DNA from: Bradyrhizobium canariense | GTDB taxonomy: Bacteria; Pseudomonadota; Alphaproteobacteria; Rhizobiales; Xanthobacteraceae | DNA length: 64,000 bases | NCBI RefSeq assembly: GCF_900105125.1 | Contig: NZ_LT629750.1 | Coordinates: forward strand, 3,534,001-3,598,000 | Direction of reading: 5' to 3' | In this document: in pieces, positions 1-8,920 of the stretch | How the letters are laid out: every line of letters starts with the position of its first letter | Position numbering within the stretch: position 1 is the stretch's first letter | The notes under the pieces: generated by a model | Told to the model about the DNA's origin: nothing | The model's database searches: none | The model's input: the letters and a program-made list of their open reading frames with translations, nothing else | Translations under genes and position numbers: made by a program

Positions 1-872
1 TCTGCAACCCCGCCGATCCCGCGCTCGATAGCACGGTGATTGACGGTGCGCGCGCTATTCTTCCCTCGGCAGGCCCCGCGCGATGGCTGTTCGACGAAGT
101 GGCCGTCGACATCCCCTTCACCGGCAGCGAGGACATCGGCGCCATCACCGCCCGGCTGCGCGAGGCGAAAGGCGACCTGCCGATCGATATCGTGGTGCAA
201 TCCCAAATGGACCGGCGCAAGAAGCTTTTCCTGGCCGACATGGATTCCACCATGATCGGCCAGGAATGCGTCGACGAGCTGGCTGACTTCGCCGGGCTGA
301 AGGCGCGTGTCGCTGCCATCACCGAACGCGCGATGCGCGGCGAGATCGCGTTCGAGCCGGCATTGCGCGAGCGCGTTGCTTTACTGAAGGGCTTGCCGGT
401 CGGCGTCGTCGACGAAGTGCTGAAAACGCGCATCACGCTGACGCCGGGCGGCCGCGAACTGGTTGCAACCATGCGCGCGCATGGCGCCTACACCTGCCTG
501 ATCTCGGGCGGCTTTACGTTGTTCACCAACGCCGTCGCGAGCCAGATCGGGTTTCAGGAAAACCGCGCCAATGAGCTTAAGGTCGAAGACGGCAAACTGA
601 CCGGCGAAGTCGCCGAGCCGATCCTGGGCCGCGCCACCAAGCTCGCCACGCTGATCGAACTGCGCGAATCCTTCGATCTCGACAACCTCGACACGCTCGC
701 GGTCGGCGACGGCGCCAATGACCTCGGCATGATCGAGGCGGCGGGCTTAGGCGTCGCCTACCACGCCAAGCCGGCGGTCGCCGCCGTCGCCCATGTGCGG
801 ATCGACCACGGCGACCTCACCGCGCTGCTCTATATGCAGGGCTATCGGCGGGACGAGTTTGTGGCGGGATAG
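1..872 (+). CDS. serB: Phosphoserine phosphatase SerB (5' end outside window)
   Basis: HAD-family phosphatase that removes phosphate from O-phosphoserine, the last step of serine biosynthesis, in the cytoplasm. The reading frame is already open at base 3 (it reads CNPADPALDS), so the true start lies upstream and the GTG at 36 is internal. Visible HAD motifs are DMDST near base 237 (nucleophile and acid/base aspartates), the ISGGF serine motif, the ATK lysine and GDGANDLGM near the end. The region before the HAD core matches the small N-terminal domain of alphaproteobacterial SerB. About 290 codons are present, close to the usual length of about 300, so little is missing. The downstream DUF4160 gene begins 5 bases after the stop. 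Confidence 0.95.
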   Translation, partial: CNPADPALDSTVIDGARAILPSAGPARWLFDEVAVDIPFTGSEDIGAITARLREAKGDLPIDIVVQSQMDRRKKLFLADMDSTMIGQECVDELADFAGLKARVAAITERAMRGEIAFEPALRERVALLKGLPVGVVDEVLKTRITLTPGGRELVATMRAHGAYTCLISGGFTLFTNAVASQIGFQENRANELKVEDGKLTGEVAEPILGRATKLATLIELRESFDLDNLDTLAVGDGANDLGMIEAAGLGVAYHAKPAVAAVAHVRIDHGDLTALLYMQGYRRDEFVAG

Positions 873-877
873 GCGGG

Positions 878-1112
878 ATGCCAACTGTCCTGCGCTGGGG
901 ACCATACCGCGCTTTCTTTTATTCGAACGAGCGGGGCGAGCCGCCGCATATTCACGTTCGCTCCGGAGATTTCGAAGCCAAATTCTGGCTTCACGATCTG
1001 TCTGTCGCGGTCAACGCGGGATTTCCTGCCCACGAAATCGGCGCTATTCCGTTACCTGAGATCGCACCGCGATCTCCTCGAAGGCAAATGGCATAAGCAC
1101 TTTGGAAATTGA
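878..1112 (+). pseudogene. DUF4160 protein, frameshifted
   Basis: The first 58 or so codons give a clear DUF4160 protein (RWGPYRAFFYSNE, EPPHIHV, AKFWL). After HEIGAI, near base 1049, the family sequence continues in the +1 frame as RYLRSHRDLLEGKWHKHFGN and stops at 1112. The unshifted frame runs into an unrelated tail and stops at 1096. A single-base gain or loss near 1047-1050 explains this; a sequencing error would look the same. The restored C-terminus contains the conserved WHxHF motif, so I think the shifted frame is the ancestral one. DUF4160 proteins are commonly encoded just upstream of a DUF2442 gene and have been proposed as toxin-antitoxin-like pairs; the function is not established. 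Confidence 0.8.
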
Positions 1113-1341
1113 TGTCGGCGATATCAGGCCGGTTTCGGTTGCCTTCACCGCCGATGAGTTGGTCGTGACATTGGCGGACGGTCGCAAGATTGCGACGCCG
1201 CTTGGGTGGTATCCGCGACTGCGGGACGCAAGCGTTGCCGCGCGAGCGCACTTTGAACTGATGCCGATGGGCATTCACTGGCCCGAGCTTGACGAAGATC
1301 TCGGCATTGCCGGGATGCTGCGGGGCCGGCCAGCGGCGTAA
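1102..1341 (+). CDS. DUF2442 domain protein
   Basis: A 79-residue protein of the DUF2442 family: the middle has the typical LADGRKIATPLGWYPRL segment, and the end (HWPELDEDLGI) is the usual family ending. The start is TTG at 1102, which overlaps the last codons of the shift-corrected DUF4160 frame (stop at 1112) and suggests translational coupling. No other start in this frame gives a complete N-terminus. DUF2442 proteins are small and often paired with DUF4160; some are thought to bind DNA or to act as an antitoxin-like partner, but this is not proven. Since the upstream partner looks broken, this member may be an orphan. Confidence 0.8.
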   Translation: MEIDVGDIRPVSVAFTADELVVTLADGRKIATPLGWYPRLRDASVAARAHFELMPMGIHWPELDEDLGIAGMLRGRPAA

Positions 1342-1349
1342 CAGCCGCC

Positions 1350-1436
1350 ATGCCCGGACTTGACCCGGGCATCCGTCAATATCCCAAAGCATCAACTAAC
1401 CGGCCACGGCGCGGATACCCCGCTTTCGCGGGGTAT
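1350..1436. repeat. Two palindromic hairpins between convergent genes
   Basis: Between the ends of the DUF2442 gene and degP lie two hairpins: ATGCCCGG/CCGGGCAT at 1350-1372 and ATACCCCGC/GCGGGGTAT at 1415-1436. They resemble the short palindromic repeats scattered in Bradyrhizobium intergenic DNA and could also end transcription from both sides. They differ from the CATTCCGG-type repeat found elsewhere in this window. Confidence 0.55.
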
Positions 1437-1445
1437 GACAGCAAG

Positions 1446-2948
1446 CTACTGCAAGCTCAGCGCCACGAACCGTAATTCACCATCGGAGTTGGCGACCAGC
1501 AGCAGGATGGATTTCTTGCCGTCCTTCTTAAACTGATCGACACGCTTCTTGACGTCGGCGGCGTTGCTCACCGCTTCCTGCGCCACCTCGACGATGACCT
1601 CGCCGGGGCTCAAGCGCTTGTCTGCCGCGTCCGTATTCTCGTCGACATTGGTGATGATGACGCCCTTGACGCTGTCCTTGACCTTGTAGCGGCTGCGCAG
1701 ATCCTTGCTGAGGCCGGCGAGATCGAGACCGAGCGTCTTTTGCGTCACCGGCTTTTCGGCAGGCTCCGGCGTCTTGTTTGCAACCTGCACCGGCTTGTCG
1801 CCATCGTCGAGACGGCCGAGCGTCACCTGCTTGGTTTGCTCCTCACCCTTGCGGATGACGACGACGTCGACCTGCTTGCCGACCGCGGTATCGGCCACGA
1901 TGCGCGACAGATCCTTTGGTTCCTTGATGTCCTTGCCGTCGAACTTGACGACGACATCGCCGGGCTCGATGCCTGCGGGCTTGGCCGGGCCCTTGTCATC
2001 GACGCCGGCGATCAGGGCCCCGCGCGCGGGCTTGATGTTGAGGCTTTCGGCAATCTCGTCGGTAACCTGCTGGATGCGGACGCCGAGCCAGCCGCGGCGA
2101 AGCTCGCCGAACTGCCGAAGCTGATCGACCACGCCCGCCACGGTCTTCGAGGGCACCGCAAAGCCGATGCCGATCGAGCCGCCGGTCGGCGAGATGATCA
2201 ACGTGTTGACGCCGATCACTTCACCATCGAGGTTGAACAGCGGACCGCCGGAATTGCCGCGGTTGATGGCGGCGTCGGTCTGGATGTAGTTGTCGTAAGG
2301 GCCGGAGGCGAAGTCGCGGTTTTTCGCCGAGACGATGCCCGCGGTGACCGTGCCGCCGAGGCTGAACGGATTGCCGATCGCGACCACCCATTCGCCAAGC
2401 CGCAGCTTGTCGGAATCGCCGAACTTCACCGCGGTCAGCGGCTTGCTCGGCGCGAACTTCAGCACCGCAAGGTCGGTCTTCTTGTCGACGCCGACCAGAT
2501 CAGCCTTGAACTTGCTGCCGTCGTTCATGATCACGTTGATCTCGTCCGCGCCGTCGATGACGTGATTATTGGTCACGACGATGCCCGCGGTGTCGATGAT
2601 GAAGCCGGAACCGAGCGAAACGGTTTTGTGCGGCGCCATATCCGGGCCCTTATCGCCACCGCCATGGCGGTTCTTGAAATCGTCGAAGAACTCCTCGAAC
2701 GGCGAGCCCGGCGGCAATTTCGGCATCGTGCTCTTGTTGTCACCACCCAACGGACCGCCCTTGGCTTCGACGGTCTGCGATGTCGAGATGTTGACCACCG
2801 CGTCGATCACCTTCTCGGCGACATCGGCGATGCCCTCGGGGCCTCGCGCGAAAGCGGGCTCCGCCATGACGACACTGACGGCGCCGAGACAGATCGCGGC
2901 CACCAACGGGCGCAGGCGACGACTCAAGGCTGGGATCGCACTGGTCAT
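1446..2948 (-). CDS. degP: Periplasmic serine endoprotease DegP/HtrA family
   Basis: HtrA-type protease and chaperone for misfolded envelope proteins. I start it at the ATG ending at 2948 (500 residues; GAGAG ribosome site just upstream) and not at the longer frame, because this ATG is followed at once by a basic stretch and a hydrophobic signal peptide ending near ALA-like EPAFA. The catalytic triad is visible: His in TNNHVIDG (about residue 128), Asp in KKTDLAVL (about 159) and Ser in GNSGGP (about 233). Two PDZ domains follow; the second is degenerate. It is the last gene of the minus-strand run hflK-hflC-DUF2065-degP, which fits a shared role in membrane and envelope protein quality control. 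Confidence 0.94.
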   Translation of the reverse strand: MTSAIPALSRRLRPLVAAICLGAVSVVMAEPAFARGPEGIADVAEKVIDAVVNISTSQTVEAKGGPLGGDNKSTMPKLPPGSPFEEFFDDFKNRHGGGDKGPDMAPHKTVSLGSGFIIDTAGIVVTNNHVIDGADEINVIMNDGSKFKADLVGVDKKTDLAVLKFAPSKPLTAVKFGDSDKLRLGEWVVAIGNPFSLGGTVTAGIVSAKNRDFASGPYDNYIQTDAAINRGNSGGPLFNLDGEVIGVNTLIISPTGGSIGIGFAVPSKTVAGVVDQLRQFGELRRGWLGVRIQQVTDEIAESLNIKPARGALIAGVDDKGPAKPAGIEPGDVVVKFDGKDIKEPKDLSRIVADTAVGKQVDVVVIRKGEEQTKQVTLGRLDDGDKPVQVANKTPEPAEKPVTQKTLGLDLAGLSKDLRSRYKVKDSVKGVIITNVDENTDAADKRLSPGEVIVEVAQEAVSNAADVKKRVDQFKKDGKKSILLLVANSDGELRFVALSLQ

Positions 2949-3137
2949 GTCAAATCTCTCTTCGTAAGAACGGGTCGGAATTTTGCGTCCACAGTGCGCC
3001 CGAACCGGGTAACGGCGCAAGCATTAGCGAACCATTTCGCCGCCATGTGCGCACGTTAAATACGGCGAAAAACCGGCGTGACGGCTCAATTCGGCGTTGA
3101 TTGCGCTTGGCTTCGGCTGCACGCGAATCGGGCAGAG

Positions 3138-3338
3138 TTAGTGCCGGACAATCCAGATCAGGATCAGGCCGACCACCGCCGATCCGATGCCGACGATGCG
3201 CAGAATGTTGTCCGGCGTCGCCAGCGCGCTCTTCATCGCCCGGCGCATCCAGGCCGGACTTGCCGCGAACATCAAGCCTTCCAGTACAAACAGAACACCC
3301 ACACCGATGAGGAAGTCGGCGAACGCTATGGACCTCAT
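3138..3338 (-). CDS. DUF2065 small membrane protein
   Basis: A 66-residue protein with two predicted membrane spans (about residues 3-25 and 45-64) separated by a short basic loop, matching DUF2065. A GGGAGG ribosome site lies about 12 bases before the ATG. DUF2065 genes commonly sit directly downstream of hflC in proteobacteria, as here (gap 94 bases), so a role with the HflKC membrane complex is inferred from context only. No biochemical function is known to me. Confidence 0.85.
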   Translation of the reverse strand: MRSIAFADFLIGVGVLFVLEGLMFAASPAWMRRAMKSALATPDNILRIVGIGSAVVGLILIWIVRH

Positions 3339-3432
3339 CGGATTGGAACCTCCCGCTTGATGTTCTTTTTGCTGTCAGCATCGCGGCCAAGGCGACGTAT
3401 CGCCAAGGCTTTCATATCGTCTGGATCAAGGC

Positions 3433-4371
3433 TTAGGGCTTCGGCGCTGCCGCCGCCGGTGGCGTGGATGCGGCGGTAGCCGCGGCCGGCGAAGCCTGCG
3501 GCTTGCCGGACGGATTGCCGAAATACCTGAAGAAATCGGAATCCGGCTGCAGCAGGAACCTGGTATCGCTGCTCTTCAGGCCGTTCTCATAGGCCGTCAT
3601 CGAGCGGTAGAACGCGAAGAAGTCCGGGTCCTTGCCATAGGCTTCGGCGAACAGCCGGTTGCGCTCGCCGTCGCCCTCGCCGCGCACCTTCTCGGAGGTC
3701 GAGTTGGCTTCGGCGACGATAACGGTGGATTCGCGGTCGGCGTTGGACTTGATCTCCTGCGCCTTCTGCGCGCCCTGGGCACGGAATTCGGCGGCTTCAC
3801 GCTGCCGCTCGGTCTGCATGCGCTGATAGACCGCCTGGCTGTTCTGCTCCGGTAGATCGGCGCGGCGGATCCTTACATCGACCACCTGGATGCCATAGGC
3901 GTCGGCTTCCTTGTCGAGCTGGTCGCGAATCCGCGCCATCAAGGCCTCGCGCTCGTCGCGCACCACCTGGATAAAGGTGACTTCGCCGAGCACGCGACGC
4001 AACGATGCATTCAGGAGCGTCGTCAGCTGGATATTGGCGGCCTGGATCGAGCCGATGCTCTGATAGAACCGCAGCGCGTTCTTGATGCGATAGCGTGCGA
4101 AGGCGTCGACCACGAGCCGCTTCTGGTCCGACGCAATGACTTCCTGCGACGGATTTTCCAGATCGAGGATGCGTTTGTCGATTGGGATGACGGTGTCGAC
4201 GAACGGCGCCTTGAAATGCAGGCCGGCGTCGGTGACGACATCGACGGGATCGCCGAGTCGCACCACCAGCGCCTGTTCGGTCTGGCTCACGGTGAACACC
4301 GAGCTGTAGGCGACGATAGCGACGACCAACAGCAGGAACAGCGCGACAATACCTGTAACGGGGGACCTCAT
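3433..4371 (-). CDS. hflC: HflC, FtsH protease modulator subunit
   Basis: SPFH/prohibitin-family membrane protein that with HflK forms the large periplasmic complex around the FtsH protease and limits its activity. The 312-residue product has one N-terminal membrane anchor (about 5-25), an SPFH domain starting at VSQTEQALVVRLG, and a long helical region with the acidic PEQNSQAVYQRMQTERQREA segment typical of HflC. The C-terminus is an alanine/proline-rich tail. The ATG overlaps the hflK stop (ATGA, 4368-4371), so the two are translationally coupled in the usual K-then-C order. Confidence 0.95.
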   Translation of the reverse strand: MRSPVTGIVALFLLLVVAIVAYSSVFTVSQTEQALVVRLGDPVDVVTDAGLHFKAPFVDTVIPIDKRILDLENPSQEVIASDQKRLVVDAFARYRIKNALRFYQSIGSIQAANIQLTTLLNASLRRVLGEVTFIQVVRDEREALMARIRDQLDKEADAYGIQVVDVRIRRADLPEQNSQAVYQRMQTERQREAAEFRAQGAQKAQEIKSNADRESTVIVAEANSTSEKVRGEGDGERNRLFAEAYGKDPDFFAFYRSMTAYENGLKSSDTRFLLQPDSDFFRYFGNPSGKPQASPAAATAASTPPAAAAPKP

Positions 4372-5531
4372 CGTGTGCTCCCGTTCTGCGGTTGCGACTG
4401 GCTGGTTGTCGACGCCGGCGGACGTCGCGGCGTCAGTTCGCTCAACGGCAGATAAGGCACGATGCCCTGACCGGATTGGCCGCCGTCGTAGATCAGCTTT
4501 TCCGAGCCGCCCAGGATGCGCTCCATCGTCTCCAGATAGATGCGCTGCCGGGTGACGTCAGGCGCTTTCTTGTATTCGTCGTAGACCTGGAGGAAGCGCG
4601 AGCTCTGGCCCTTGGCTTCGGCGACCGCCTGCTGCTTGTAGCCTTCGGCGGCCTGCAGGATTTGCGCGGCCCGTCCGCGCGCCTCGGGAACGACGCGATT
4701 GGCATAGGTCTGCGCTTCGTTTTGCAGCCGTTCGAGATCGGCGCGCGCCGCCTGTACGTCGCGGAACGAGTCGATCACCTGCGCCGGCGGATCGACCTTC
4801 TGCATCTGCACCTGCTGCACCAGGATGCCCGAGCCATAGCTGTCGAGCGTCTTCTGCATCAATTCCTGCACCGCCAGTTCGGTCGACGTGCGCGCGCCGG
4901 TGAGGATCGGCTGGATGTTGGAGCGGCCGATGACTTCGCGCATCGCGCTTTCGGCGACAGCCTTCACGGTGCCTTCGGGGTTCTGGATGTTGAACAGATA
5001 GTCGGCGACGCCTTGCGGCGCGACGCCTTTCGGCTTGATGCGCCATAACACCGTGAAATCGACGTCCACGATATTCTCGTCGCCTGTCAGCATCAGGCTT
5101 TCTTCGGGTACATCGCGCATGGTGCGGCCGCGCCGCGCCGGATCGTCGATCAGCGTCATGCCGATGCTCAAGGTCGAAACGCGCAGCGCTTTCGGCAACA
5201 GCACGGTCTCGACCGGATACGGCCAGTGATAGTTCAGCCCGGGCTCGGCATCGCGAACATACTTGCCGAAGCGCAGCACGACGCCGACCTCTTCGGATTG
5301 AACGCGATAAAAGCCCGACATCAGCCAGATCAGCACGACCGCGACCAGAACCAGCACGATGCCGGCGCCGCTAAAATGTCCGCCCGGCAGCAATTGCTGC
5401 AGCCGGTCCTGCGCACGGCGCAGAAGATCCTCAAGATCGGGCGGCCTCGGTCCCACCGGTTGCGGGCCAGAGCCCCATGGTCCTTTCGGACCGGAGCCCC
5501 ATGGGCCTCCGCCTTGATTCTTCCACGGCAT
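4368..5531 (-). CDS. hflK: HflK, FtsH protease modulator subunit
   Basis: Partner of HflC in the complex that regulates FtsH. I start it at the ATG ending at 5531 (387 residues), where GAGGAGA precedes the codon and the family's opening MPWKNQGGGPWGSG begins; the longer frame upstream is unlikely. After the Gly/Pro/Trp-rich cytoplasmic tail comes one membrane span (about residues 60-80: LVLVAVVLIWLMSGF), then the SPFH domain (VQSEEVGVVLRFGKY) and a helical region with many ERLQNEAQTYANRVVPEARG-like repeats. The 155 bases between this gene and folA could hold a promoter of their own. Confidence 0.95.
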   Translation of the reverse strand: MPWKNQGGGPWGSGPKGPWGSGPQPVGPRPPDLEDLLRRAQDRLQQLLPGGHFSGAGIVLVLVAVVLIWLMSGFYRVQSEEVGVVLRFGKYVRDAEPGLNYHWPYPVETVLLPKALRVSTLSIGMTLIDDPARRGRTMRDVPEESLMLTGDENIVDVDFTVLWRIKPKGVAPQGVADYLFNIQNPEGTVKAVAESAMREVIGRSNIQPILTGARTSTELAVQELMQKTLDSYGSGILVQQVQMQKVDPPAQVIDSFRDVQAARADLERLQNEAQTYANRVVPEARGRAAQILQAAEGYKQQAVAEAKGQSSRFLQVYDEYKKAPDVTRQRIYLETMERILGGSEKLIYDGGQSGQGIVPYLPLSELTPRRPPASTTSQSQPQNGSTR

Positions 5532-5686
5532 CGAAAATCTCCTCGGCGGGCTCAGAGGCCAAGACGGCCGGCCCCGCAATCCGCATGGCTTTATAGGGGA
5601 CGGTTCCGGCCCTTACAACGCAGCTTCTGGCTCGAAGCAGCTAAGCCTGAGACCATAATTGTCAATGTAAACATCGGATAATGCAG

Positions 5687-6199
5687 TTAATGCGACCTTC
5701 GCCGTATATAAGTCACATAGGAAAAGTCCGCGCTATCGTCCGGACCGGCCGGATTCCGCGTGCGCGCGACCTCCTGCCAAATAGCCGCATCGATGGCGGG
5801 GAAGTATGTGTCGCCCTCGGGACGGGCGTGGACTTCGGTCACTTCCAGGCGATCGGCGGTCGCGAACCATTGGTTATAAATTTCCGCGCCGCCGATGACC
5901 GCGATTTCAGTGGCGAAACGCCGCAGCGCGTCGCCGGTTGCGACCGCCCGGGCGTCCGCCAATGAACTCGTCACCACCGCGCCGGCGGCGGAAAAATTCG
6001 CATCCCGCGTCACCACGATGTTGGTCCGTCCAGGCAATGGCTTGCGCAACGAAACAAAGGTCTTGCGCCCCATTACAACCGGCTTGCCCACCGTCATCGC
6101 CTTAAAGCGCTGCATATCGGATTTCAGGCGCCACGGAATCGCGCCACCGGCGCCGATCACGCCATTGTCAGCGGCTGCGACGATCAGGACGATCTCCAT
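5687..6199 (-). CDS. folA: Dihydrofolate reductase
   Basis: Reduces dihydrofolate to tetrahydrofolate with NADPH. The 170-residue protein starts at the ATG ending at 6199 (MEIVLIVAAADNGVIG). Typical DHFR features are the GAIPWRLKSDMQRFK substrate site with the catalytic Asp, GRKTF, the LPGRTNIVVTRD NADPH segment and EIAVIGGAEIYNQW. It overlaps the stop of the GNAT gene by one base (TGATG) and follows thyA, a common pairing since thymidylate synthase produces the dihydrofolate that this enzyme recycles. Confidence 0.95.
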   Translation of the reverse strand: MEIVLIVAAADNGVIGAGGAIPWRLKSDMQRFKAMTVGKPVVMGRKTFVSLRKPLPGRTNIVVTRDANFSAAGAVVTSSLADARAVATGDALRRFATEIAVIGGAEIYNQWFATADRLEVTEVHARPEGDTYFPAIDAAIWQEVARTRNPAGPDDSADFSYVTYIRRRSH

Positions 6200-6684
6200 C
6201 AGCGCGTTCCTTCCGCAAGCGCGGCCAGCGCCGGACCGGTTACCCGGCATATTGTCCACTCGTCCATCAGCACGGCGCCGATCGATTTGTAGAATTCAAT
6301 CGACGGCGTGTTCCAGTCCAGCACCGCCCATTGCAGCCGCGACCAGCCCTTGGCCACGCATTCCCCGGCGAGATGTGCGAGCAAGGCCTTGCCGATGCCC
6401 TTGCCGCGCTGCACCGGGCGGACGAAAAGGTCCTCGAGATAAATCCCGGAGCGGCCGCTGAAGGTCGAAAAATTGATGAACCAGACCGCGAAGCCGACCG
6501 GCTCGCCCTCCCACTCGGCGATATCGCAGAACAGCCGCGGATTGTCCCCGAACAGCGCATCGGCAATGTCGGCTTCGGTGGCTTCGACTTCGTGGGACAG
6601 CTTCTCGTACGCGGCGAGCTCGCGCACCAGAGACAGGACAAGCCCGGCTTCACCGGGACGGGCGCGGCGAATGGTCAGGGACAT
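6199..6684 (-). CDS. GNAT family N-acetyltransferase
   Basis: A 161-residue acetyl-CoA-dependent acetyltransferase. The fold is shown by IRRARPGEAGLVLSLVRELA at the start, the YLEDLFVRPVQRGKGIGKALL pyrophosphate-binding motif A (R-G-K-G-I-G) and WAVLDWNTPSIEFYKSIGA of motif B near the end. The last segment resembles diamine/spermidine acetyltransferase (SAT-like) relatives, so a small amine or amino-acid-type substrate is possible but unproven. It lies between thyA and folA, joined to folA by a one-base overlap, so it is probably cotranscribed with the folate genes without obvious metabolic connection. Confidence 0.88.
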   Translation of the reverse strand: MSLTIRRARPGEAGLVLSLVRELAAYEKLSHEVEATEADIADALFGDNPRLFCDIAEWEGEPVGFAVWFINFSTFSGRSGIYLEDLFVRPVQRGKGIGKALLAHLAGECVAKGWSRLQWAVLDWNTPSIEFYKSIGAVLMDEWTICRVTGPALAALAEGTR

Positions 6685-6704
6685 TCAATCGCTCACACCG
6701 CGAC

Positions 6705-7499
6705 TCATACAGCCACCTGGGCCTTGATGTGCGGGTGCGGGTCGTAGCCCTCGAGCGCAAAGTCTTCGTAGCGGAAGGCGAAGATATCCTTCACATCCGG
6801 ATTGATCTTCATCACCGGCAGCGGGCGCGTCGGGCGCGTCAGTTGCAGCCGCGCCTGCTCGAGATGATTTGAATAGAGATGCGCGTCGCCAAGTGAGTGC
6901 ACGAAGTCGCCGGGTTTCAGGCCCGTCACCCGCGCGACCATCATGGTCAGCAGCGCATAGGACGCGATGTTGAAGGGCACGCCGAGAAAAACATCGGCCG
7001 AGCGCTGATAGAGCTGGCACGACAATTTGCCGTTCGCGACGTAGAACTGAAACAGGCAATGACATGGCGGCAGCGCCATCTTGTCGACATCGGCCGGATT
7101 CCATGCGCTGACGATCAGACGCCGTGAATCCGGATTGCGCTTGATCATGTCGACGACATTGGAAATCTGGTCGATGCTGCGCCCGTCCGGCGCCGGCCAG
7201 GATCGCCATTGCGATCCATAGACCGGGCCAAGATCGCCATTGGCATCGGCCCATTCGTCCCAGATCGAAACGCCATTGTCCTTGAGATATTTGATGTTGG
7301 TATCGCCGGCGAGAAACCACAGCAGTTCGTGCACGATTGCCTTCAGCGGCAAGCGCTTGGTCGTCAGCATCGGGAATCCGGCCGACAGGTTGAAGCGCAT
7401 CTGGTGGCCAAAGATCGACAGCGTGCCGGTGCCGGTGCGGTCATGCTTTTCCGCACCATCCGCGAGAATCCGTTCGAGCAGATCGTGATACTGATTCAT
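6705..7499 (-). CDS. thyA: Thymidylate synthase
   Basis: Methylates dUMP to dTMP using methylene-tetrahydrofolate. From the ATG ending at 7499 the product is 264 residues, the same as the E. coli enzyme. Recognisable parts are [12 protein letters not shown] at the start, the [16 protein letters not shown] phosphate/folate loop, the catalytic cysteine in [13 protein letters not shown], and [19 protein letters not shown]. It heads a minus-strand run with GNAT and folA (20-base gap to the GNAT gene). The region 7500-7638 upstream contains no gene and is the likely promoter region. Confidence 0.96.
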   Translation of the reverse strand: MNQYHDLLERILADGAEKHDRTGTGTLSIFGHQMRFNLSAGFPMLTTKRLPLKAIVHELLWFLAGDTNIKYLKDNGVSIWDEWADANGDLGPVYGSQWRSWPAPDGRSIDQISNVVDMIKRNPDSRRLIVSAWNPADVDKMALPPCHCLFQFYVANGKLSCQLYQRSADVFLGVPFNIASYALLTMMVARVTGLKPGDFVHSLGDAHLYSNHLEQARLQLTRPTRPLPVMKINPDVKDIFAFRYEDFALEGYDPHPHIKAQVAV

Positions 7500-7638
7500 G
7501 GCATGCGGTCCCCAGAGCTGGGAAGTCTTAGCGGCCGGACCGGGCAACCGACAGCAACGATTCGGCTGAGAGCGGTCATTATACCCCGAAAAATGCACAT
7601 CCGCCCCGCATCCGGCAAGGGCGGGAACCGGCCTTCCC

Positions 7639-8175
7639 TCACCCGAGAAGGCCGGTAAAACCCACGCATCCCCCGGCCAGCAGCAGCCAGAGCGGATTGA
7701 GCCTTGTGGCGGTGGCCAGCACCGCAGCGCCGGCGGTCACCAGCGCAGTCGCCCAGGTCCGGTCCGAGGTCAGCGCCAGCACAAGTGCGCTGGCGGCCAT
7801 CAGCCCGATCGACAGCGGAACCAGCGATGCCTGGATGATCGAAGGCCAGCGCGAATGGCTCGACCGGTTGAGAAAGCGGCTCACGCAATAGGCGAGGATG
7901 GCCGTCGGAGCGCACATCGCAAGGGTCGCGACCAGCGCGCCGCCAATACCGGCAACGGTATAGCCGATCAGGGTCACGATCAGCACGTTCGGCCCCGGCG
8001 ACAATTGCGAGATCGCGAACACGTCGGCGAATTGCTTGTCGCTCAGCCAATGATGAACGTCGACGGCGATCCGGTGCATTTCCGGAATCGCGGAATTGGC
8101 GCCGCCGACCGCAAACAGCGACATCAGCCCGAACGTCCATGCCAGCGTCAGAACGGGATTGCCCTCCGGGTTCAT
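7639..8175 (-). CDS. Chromate transporter, second half-size subunit (ChrA family)
   Basis: A 178-residue membrane protein matching one CHR domain, with [39 protein letters not shown] and five or six predicted membrane spans. It overlaps the preceding ChrA-like gene by four bases. Half-size ChrA proteins encoded as adjacent N- and C-domain genes are a known arrangement (short-chain CHR pairs), and the two halves are thought to insert in opposite orientation and work together. Substrate is inferred from the family (chromate or sulfate-like oxyanion efflux); no chromate regulator is adjacent. Confidence 0.87.
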   Translation of the reverse strand: MNPEGNPVLTLAWTFGLMSLFAVGGANSAIPEMHRIAVDVHHWLSDKQFADVFAISQLSPGPNVLIVTLIGYTVAGIGGALVATLAMCAPTAILAYCVSRFLNRSSHSRWPSIIQASLVPLSIGLMAASALVLALTSDRTWATALVTAGAAVLATATRLNPLWLLLAGGCVGFTGLLG

Positions 8176-8783
8176 GCGGCAACCCGCCGGCGCATGACAA
8201 GGGTAATGGCGATGCTGATCGGGATCGCCACCAGCAGCACCGCCGCCAACGGCAACCGCGCCAGCCCGATCGCGGCGAACACCGCAAGCAGGACAATAAG
8301 TGCGACGGCATCGCGCCGCTTGATCAACGGCATCATCATCCGGAACACCACCGAGATCAAAAGGCCCACGGCCGCGCAGGACACGCCGGCCAGAATGCGC
8401 CTGAGCGCATCCACGTCACCAAACCGGGCATATAATGTCGCGAGAATCGTCATGATGACGGTGGGCGGACCGAGCAGCCCGGTAAAGGCAGCGATGCCGC
8501 CCGCAATCCCGCGAAACCGCGACCCGAACACCATCGATAGATTGACGATGTTGGGACCCGGCAGAAAATGGCACAACGCGAACGTCTCGTTGAATTCGTC
8601 CGCCGTCATCCAGCGGTGCTGCTCGACGATGGCGCGCCGGGCAAACACCAGCACGCCGCCGAACCCCGCAAGGGACATTTTGGCGAACGCGACAAACAGC
8701 GCGATCAGGCTAGGTGGCGTTAATGTGAGGTTATCCGGCGCCAGAACGGCAGCCGGCGGCGAATCCGGGGGCATTTGCAACAC
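8172..8783 (-). CDS. Chromate transporter, first half-size subunit (ChrA family)
   Basis: A 203-residue CHR-domain membrane protein with the family motifs FAKMSLAGFGGVLVFARRAIVE, FALCHFLPGPNIVNLSMVFG and GPPTVIMTILATLYARFG. About six membrane spans follow a short polar N-terminus. It is the first gene of a two-gene set with the next half-size ChrA gene (ATGA overlap at 8172-8175). The pairing is natural and not a broken long ChrA: both halves have full domain boundaries and proper starts. Confidence 0.87.
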   Translation of the reverse strand: MLQMPPDSPPAAVLAPDNLTLTPPSLIALFVAFAKMSLAGFGGVLVFARRAIVEQHRWMTADEFNETFALCHFLPGPNIVNLSMVFGSRFRGIAGGIAAFTGLLGPPTVIMTILATLYARFGDVDALRRILAGVSCAAVGLLISVVFRMMMPLIKRRDAVALIVLLAVFAAIGLARLPLAAVLLVAIPISIAITLVMRRRVAA

Positions 8784-8920
8784 TTAGAACGGCGGCCCAG
8801 CGAGGCCAACCCACTTTCAGCGTATTCCACCAGCGCGTTATTGCAGAGACGTTCCATGCCAGGACCCAGCTAGGACGCCCGAGCAGGCTCTGTTTTTCTC
8901 AATAATTCCGCCCTATATTG

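Noticed and set aside
1740..3059. A 439-codon open frame antisense to degP
   Set aside because: Shadow of the GC-rich coding strand; no domain, no ribosome site, composition is Arg/Asp-rich as expected for antisense frames.
7639..8783. Broken single chromate transporter
   Set aside because: The two halves have full domain boundaries, separate starts and a four-base overlap, as in natural short-chain ChrA pairs.
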